Below, piece by piece: positions 12,734-16,292 of a stretch of DNA of 16,292 nt. Positions within the stretch are counted from its first letter, which is position 1; each line of letters begins with the position of its first letter. The notes beneath the pieces were generated by a model. It ran no database searches. It saw only the letters and a list, made by a program, of their open reading frames with translations, and was not told the origin of the DNA. The stretch lies in contig DASZMN010000027.1 in NCBI GenBank assembly GCA_035551835.1, positions 1-16,292 of the forward strand, read 5' to 3'. A program made the position numbers and the translations under genes. The DNA comes from Bog-473 sp035551835. Lineage in GTDB: Bacteria; Actinomycetota; Acidimicrobiia; Acidimicrobiales; RAAP-2.

Positions 12734-13510
12734 ATGGATCTGAACGGCACGTCGGCAATCGTCACCGGAGGGGCCTCGGGGCTGGGCGAGGCGACATCAC
12801 GCCTCCTGGCCGGGCGCGGGGTCCGCGTCGTCGTCGCCGACGTGCAGGCCGACAAGGGCGAGCCCCTGGCCAAGGAGCTCGGCGGGCTGTTCGTCCAGAC
12901 CGACGTCACCAACCCCGAGCAGGTCATCGCCGCCGTCGAGGCGGCGATCGAGATGGCACCGCTCAAGTCGCTGGTCAACTGTGCCGGCATCGGGTGGGCG
13001 ACCCGCACGATCGGGCGCGACGGTGACTACGCATCGGCACATGACCTCGACCTGTACCGCCGGGTGATCGAGATCAACCTGGTCGGCACGTTCAACTGCA
13101 TCCGGCTGGCCGCGACGAAGATGAGCCTGAACGAGCCGGACGAGGACGGCGCCCGCGGGGCCATCGTGAACACCTCGTCGGTGGCGGGGGAGGACGGCCA
13201 GATCGGCCAGGCCGCCTACTCGTCGTCCAAGGGTGGCGTCATCGGCATGACGCTGCCGGTCGCGCGCGACCTGGCCGTGGTGGGGATCCGGGTGAACACG
13301 ATCCTCCCAGGCCTGATCGACACGCCGATCTACGGTGCGGGCGAGGGCTCGGACGCCTTCAAGGGCAAGCTGGCGCAGGACGTGTTGTTCCCGCACCGTC
13401 TCGGACGGTCCACCGAGTTCGCCACGCTTGCACTCGAGCTGCTGAGCAACTCGTACATGAACGCCGAGTCGATCCGCCTCGACGCCGGCATCCGGATGCA
13501 GCCCAAGTAA
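12734..13510 (+). CDS. Short-chain dehydrogenase/reductase (HSD10-like)
   Basis: This 258-aa classical SDR has the NAD(P)-binding motif TGGASGLG (11-18), an acidic residue at the end of the second strand (VVVADV, Asp36) favouring NAD, NCAG (82-85), Asn115 in INLVGTF, and the catalytic Ser148/149 with Tyr162-x3-Lys166 in AAYSSSKGG. The pattern most resembles type 2 3-hydroxyacyl-CoA dehydrogenases (17-beta-HSD10-like) used in fatty acid, branched-chain amino acid or steroid breakdown. The exact substrate is uncertain. ATG 12734 has AAGGAG about 11 nt upstream. The esterase gene follows after 25 bp, so the two are probably co-transcribed. Confidence 0.9.
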   Translation: MDLNGTSAIVTGGASGLGEATSRLLAGRGVRVVVADVQADKGEPLAKELGGLFVQTDVTNPEQVIAAVEAAIEMAPLKSLVNCAGIGWATRTIGRDGDYASAHDLDLYRRVIEINLVGTFNCIRLAATKMSLNEPDEDGARGAIVNTSSVAGEDGQIGQAAYSSSKGGVIGMTLPVARDLAVVGIRVNTILPGLIDTPIYGAGEGSDAFKGKLAQDVLFPHRLGRSTEFATLALELLSNSYMNAESIRLDAGIRMQPK

Positions 13511-13535
13511 CCGGCACACGGGGGGAGGCGCGACA

Positions 13536-14492
13536 ATGATCGACCCGGAGCTGGCCGCGCTCCTCGATTTCATGCCGGTCATCGACCTCGACGACCCGGT
13601 GGCGGCGCGCGACGGGTTCGAGAAGCTCCTCGTTTCGATGCGGACGCCGCTGCCCGAGGCCGAGCAGCTCGACATCGAGGACCGGCTCGTGCCGGGTTGG
13701 GACGGCGACCCCGAGGTGCCGGTGCGCGTCTACCGGCCCAAGGCGGCCGCGGCAGCCCCGGGCTCGGCCGTGCCGGGCATCCTCCTCATCCACGGCGGCG
13801 GCTTCATCGTCGGGAGCGTCGAGGCCGAACACGTGGGCGCCGTGATGATGGCTGTCGACGCCGGGGCCGTGCTCGTCTCGGTGGACTACCGGCTGGCGCC
13901 CGAGCACCCCTACCCGGCCGGCCTCCACGACTGCTACGCCGCGCTGTCGTTCCTCCACGCCGAGGCGGCTGCGCTGGGCGTGGACGCGGCGCGCATCGCG
14001 CTCGTCGGCGCGAGCGCCGGGGGAGGCCTGGCCGCCGCCACGGCCCTGCTGGCCCGCGACCGGGGCGGCCCCGCGGTCTGCTTTCAGATGCTGCACATCC
14101 CCGAGCTCGACGATCGCCTCGACACGCCGTCGATGCGCCAGTTCGTCGACGCCCCGGTCTGGAACACGCCGCTGGCGGTGCAGAGCTGGAAGGCGTACCT
14201 CGGCGGGCTCGCCGGGACCGCGGACATCCCGGCCTACGCCGCTCCGGCCCGGGCCACCGATCTCAGCGGGCTGCCGCCCGCGTACGTGTCCACCGCGGAG
14301 AACGACCCGCTCCGCGACGAAGGCATCGCCTACGCACTCGCACTCTTGCGGGCCGGCGTGTCGGTCGAGTTGCACCAGTTCCCCGGCACCTTCCACGGCT
14401 CCGCGCTGGTGGCGCGGGCGGCGGTGTCGCGCCGGGCCCAGAAGGAGGCGGCCGTGGTGCTGCGCCGAGCCCTCGGGGTAGCCGACGAGTAA
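13536..14492 (+). CDS. Alpha/beta hydrolase, hormone-sensitive lipase family esterase
   Basis: This 318-aa cytoplasmic esterase has the HSL oxyanion-hole motif HGGGF (86-90), the block DYRLAPEHPYPAGLHD, the nucleophile elbow GASAGGG with Ser160, the acid Asp257 in ENDPLRDEG and His287 in GTFHGS. Such enzymes hydrolyse short- to medium-chain acyl esters. The elbow is GASAG rather than the commoner GDSAG. The ATG is preceded by GGGGGAGG at 8 nt. Together with the SDR it may handle acyl or steroid ester substrates (inference). A hairpin follows the stop codon. Confidence 0.92.
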   Translation: MIDPELAALLDFMPVIDLDDPVAARDGFEKLLVSMRTPLPEAEQLDIEDRLVPGWDGDPEVPVRVYRPKAAAAAPGSAVPGILLIHGGGFIVGSVEAEHVGAVMMAVDAGAVLVSVDYRLAPEHPYPAGLHDCYAALSFLHAEAAALGVDAARIALVGASAGGGLAAATALLARDRGGPAVCFQMLHIPELDDRLDTPSMRQFVDAPVWNTPLAVQSWKAYLGGLAGTADIPAYAAPARATDLSGLPPAYVSTAENDPLRDEGIAYALALLRAGVSVELHQFPGTFHGSALVARAAVSRRAQKEAAVVLRRALGVADE

Positions 14493-14517
14493 CGGGTCAC
14501 GGATCGTCCGCACCCGT
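14492..14517. terminator. Bidirectional hairpin terminator between convergent genes
   Basis: ACGGGT (14492-14497) pairs with ACCCGT (14512-14517), and inside it CGGA (14500-14503) pairs with TCCG (14507-14510) around a TCG loop. This gives a ten-pair stem with a small internal bulge. It fills most of the 39-bp gap between the esterase and permease stop codons and could serve both. No T-tract is present. Confidence 0.6.
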
Positions 14518-14531
14518 CGAGCGACGTCGCA

Positions 14532-15620
14532 CTAGTGCAGGCCTTCGGCGCCGAGCACGAGCACGGCTGCCGCGATCGCCATCGGAACGCTGACAAGCCC
14601 GAGTACCACCGCGCGTCGGATGTCGGGTTGCGTCCCCGTCGCGCGGGCGGCGCGCCACCAGAGGACCCAGGCCAACGAGCCCGTTACGAAGAGATTCGGG
14701 CCCACGTTGAGGCCGACGAGGAGCGTGTAGGGATGCGGTGGCTGACGGGCCGCCAGCAGTGACGCGGCGGGAAGGTTGTTGACGGCCACGCTGACCAGCG
14801 CGGCCACCGCAGCGGTGCCCCAGCCGTCGAGGTGCGAGAGCAGGGTGGCGGGGCCGGACCACCCGCGTCCGAGCGTCCCCAAGGCCACCGCGAGGCCGAA
14901 CAGCCCGATCAACACCGGCAGCCCGAGCATCCCCACGGCCTCTCGCGGCGAAGGGGTCCCACGCCGGGCGCGCAGGCCGACCGCCACGAGCCCGACACCG
15001 AGCACGGGCAGCGCGGGCGACCGCAGGACCAGCACGAGTACGGTCACCGCGGCGACGGCGAGCAGGCCGACACCGGCCACCGGCCGGGCGCCGTCGCCCG
15101 AGACCGTCACGATGGTGCGCAGGGGCCAGCGGTGCGCGACCGCGATCACGAGGGCCGTGACGGCGGCGGCCGCGAGGCCGGCGGGCGCCATGTGCTCGAA
15201 GAACGACCGGCCCGAGAGGTGCAGGTGGCCGAGCACGATCACGTTCGTGAGGTTCGACCCCGGCAGCAGCAACGATCCCGCGTTGGACAGGAGCAGGCAG
15301 GCCAGGACCAGCGGCTCCTCGCCCTCGCCACGACGCCGCGCCGCGTACACGAGCACCGGCGTCAGGAAGGTGACGGAGGTGTCGAGGTTCAACAGCGTGG
15401 TCACTAGGACCACGAGGAGGGCACTGCCCGCGTAGAGGGCCCAGCCGTTCGGGGCGAACCGCGCCAGGAGGTGACCGCTTGCTTCGAAGATGCCGTCCTC
15501 GTGCGCCACGAGACCGACCAGGAGCAGGCCGCTGACGAGCGCGAAGGCGGGCCAGTCTTGCGACGCCGCCGCCCGCGCGTCGGCGGGTGACGCGACGGCT
15601 CCGGCCAGCGCGGTGGCCAC
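14532..15620 (-). CDS. ArsB/SLC13-like membrane permease, N-terminus uncertain
   Basis: The 362-aa integral membrane protein has the ion-transporter superfamily motifs seen in ArsB: LNLDTSVTFLTPVLV, then SNAGSLLLPGSNLTNVIVLG in the first half. The second half has VNNLPAASLLAARQPP followed by LVGLNVGPNLFVTGSLAWVLWW. About ten hydrophobic segments are visible. Arsenite extrusion is possible, but no ars regulator or reductase lies nearby, so the substrate is open. The only in-frame start after the last stop is GTG 15620, which begins in the middle of a hydrophobic helix and has no well-placed ribosome site. The reading frame continues upstream past a TAG at 15651-15653, so the gene may be truncated or mis-sequenced. 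Confidence 0.82.
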   Translation of the reverse strand: MATALAGAVASPADARAAASQDWPAFALVSGLLLVGLVAHEDGIFEASGHLLARFAPNGWALYAGSALLVVLVTTLLNLDTSVTFLTPVLVYAARRRGEGEEPLVLACLLLSNAGSLLLPGSNLTNVIVLGHLHLSGRSFFEHMAPAGLAAAAVTALVIAVAHRWPLRTIVTVSGDGARPVAGVGLLAVAAVTVLVLVLRSPALPVLGVGLVAVGLRARRGTPSPREAVGMLGLPVLIGLFGLAVALGTLGRGWSGPATLLSHLDGWGTAAVAALVSVAVNNLPAASLLAARQPPHPYTLLVGLNVGPNLFVTGSLAWVLWWRAARATGTQPDIRRAVVLGLVSVPMAIAAAVLVLGAEGLH

Positions 15621-15707
15621 GCCAAGGGCGGCGAGGCTCCAGGACGCGGCCTACAGGGCCCGGCCGCCCCCGGCCGCGCCGACGCCGGTCTCGTCGGCGT
15701 CGGGCAC
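15621..15707 (-). pseudogene. Probable original 5' end of the permease gene, cut by an amber codon
   Basis: In the permease frame, GTG 15707 has AGGA about 7 nt upstream and starts MPDADETGVGAAGGGRAL. A TAG at 15651-15653 follows, and the frame then resumes AASWSLAALG directly into the annotated product. The resumed stretch completes the first membrane helix expected of ArsB-type proteins. A GC hairpin, CCGACGCC (15679-15686) with GGCGTCGG (15696-15703), lies within this segment. Confidence 0.5.
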
Positions 15708-15839
15708 CCCTCGATCCTGCCCGACGGGCGCGACGGCGAAACCAGGGTGTCGGGCGGGCGTGGCGGGCGATCGAAGCTCAACGCGTTGCCTCCGGGCGAC
15801 ACCGAACGCCAGGGTCCGTCGGCGTGATCGAGTTCGAGA

Positions 15840-15866
15840 CCTGGCGCCGCCCCCGACGGCGCCAGG
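15840..15866 (-). terminator. Strong hairpin terminator after the second repeat protein
   Basis: CCTGGCGCCG (15840-15849) and CGGCGCCAGG (15857-15866) form a perfect ten-pair stem with a seven-nt loop. It begins 5 nt after the TAA at 15872-15874. There is no T-run, as in many actinobacterial I-shaped terminators. Confidence 0.75.
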
Positions 15867-15871
15867 TGCGC

Positions 15872-16292
15872 TTACCAGCCGGTAGCCGCGATGATGGAAC
15901 CGTTGAGGTTGGTGCCGAGCATGGAGCCGTCATTGGGCGCGTCGCCGAAGTTCTGAACCCCACCGTCGGCCGCGGCCACCCAGTACCCCTCGCCGTCGGA
16001 CGTGGTGAAGATGGCGGTGGCTGGATTGAGACCGCCCAGCTGGCCGGCCGGGCTGCCGAAGTTGCCGGCGTCGCCGTAGTTGGCGATGGCGCCGTTGGCG
16101 AAGAGGATCCAATAGCCCTTGCCGTCTGGCGTCCGCACGGCCGACGTCACTGGTACCGCTTGCGGACCCGGAGCGCCGAAGTACGACGCGTCGCCGAAGG
16201 TGTAGATGTGCCCGCTCTGGGTCACGAGCCAGTAGCCGTTGCCGCTGGCGTCGGGCATGACGGCCACCGCAGCCCCGGCGCAGCCTCCGATC
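15872..16292 (-). CDS. GYW/FGDA repeat protein, C-terminal end (runs off the window)
   Basis: The visible 139 codons carry three repeats of the same family as the CHAP protein: GYWLVTQSGHIYTFGDASYF, GYWILFANGAIANYGDAGNF and GYWVAAADGGVQNFGDAP, spaced 40 and 43 residues. The last repeat ends IIAATGW at a TAA. The frame is open to the right edge and the residues there (VAVMPDASGN) fit the end of a preceding repeat, so the GTG at 16267 is not taken as the start. Such repeats usually sit in secreted proteins; the N-terminus and any catalytic domain lie outside. No CHAP domain follows the repeats here, unlike in the protein at 8021. Confidence 0.85.
   Translation of the reverse strand, partial: IGGCAGAAVAVMPDASGNGYWLVTQSGHIYTFGDASYFGAPGPQAVPVTSAVRTPDGKGYWILFANGAIANYGDAGNFGSPAGQLGGLNPATAIFTTSDGEGYWVAAADGGVQNFGDAPNDGSMLGTNLNGSIIAATGW

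Noticed and set aside
1..16292. Mobile element, CRISPR array, toxin-antitoxin or defence island
   Set aside because: No transposase, integrase, terminal repeats with target duplication, spacer-repeat pattern or nuclease/toxin motifs were seen. The repeats present are protein-coding or short regulatory ones.

Overview
The window is high-GC chromosomal DNA (roughly 70% GC by eye). GTG starts are frequent and gene ends are marked by GC-only hairpins. Gene content points to an actinobacterium, most likely Acidimicrobiia-like: two proteins carry the Gly-Tyr-Trp / DGG-(I/V)-FAFGDA repeat common in that group, and there are a YtrA-type GntR regulator, a GAP/Sap-family membrane protein, an FmdB-like zinc ribbon and an actinobacterial-style ArgS. 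This placement rests on family knowledge, not on a search.

Layout. Positions 1-1608 (minus): Bcp thiol peroxidase, a heavily structured intergenic gap, a GAP-family membrane protein broken by one frameshift, and the N-terminus of a YtrA/GntR repressor with its own promoter and a perfect operator-like palindrome. Positions 1787-4856 (plus): a tight four-gene operon of DEAD-box RNA helicase, PIG-L deacetylase, class I glutamine amidotransferase and MmcQ/YjbR-like protein, with 4-nt stop/start overlaps at two junctions. The PIG-L gene appears to use a CTG start. Positions 4903-7614 (minus): aconitase AcnA, convergent with that operon.

Positions 7615-8020 are a 406-bp divergent control region between acnA and a secreted CHAP-domain cell-wall protein. 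It holds a 12-bp tandem repeat, a pair of near-identical 25-bp arms in mirror orientation that each carry TATACA, and a GTAAC-N6-GTAAC direct repeat like an MtrA box. Positions 8021-14492 (plus): CHAP protein with five exact 42-residue repeats, FmdB-like zinc ribbon, an uncharacterised 367-aa protein, ArgS, an SDR dehydrogenase and an HSL-family esterase. Positions 14532-16292 (minus): an ArsB/SLC13-like permease whose first membrane helix is cut by an in-frame TAG, and the C-terminal end of a second repeat protein that runs off the window, followed by a strong terminator hairpin.

Most genes are housekeeping or general metabolism. I see no mobile element, CRISPR array, tRNA, rRNA or obvious defence system. 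The most interesting material is regulatory (186-209, 1001-1140, 7652-7987) together with the broken or unusual reading frames at 584-586, 3067 and 15651-15653.
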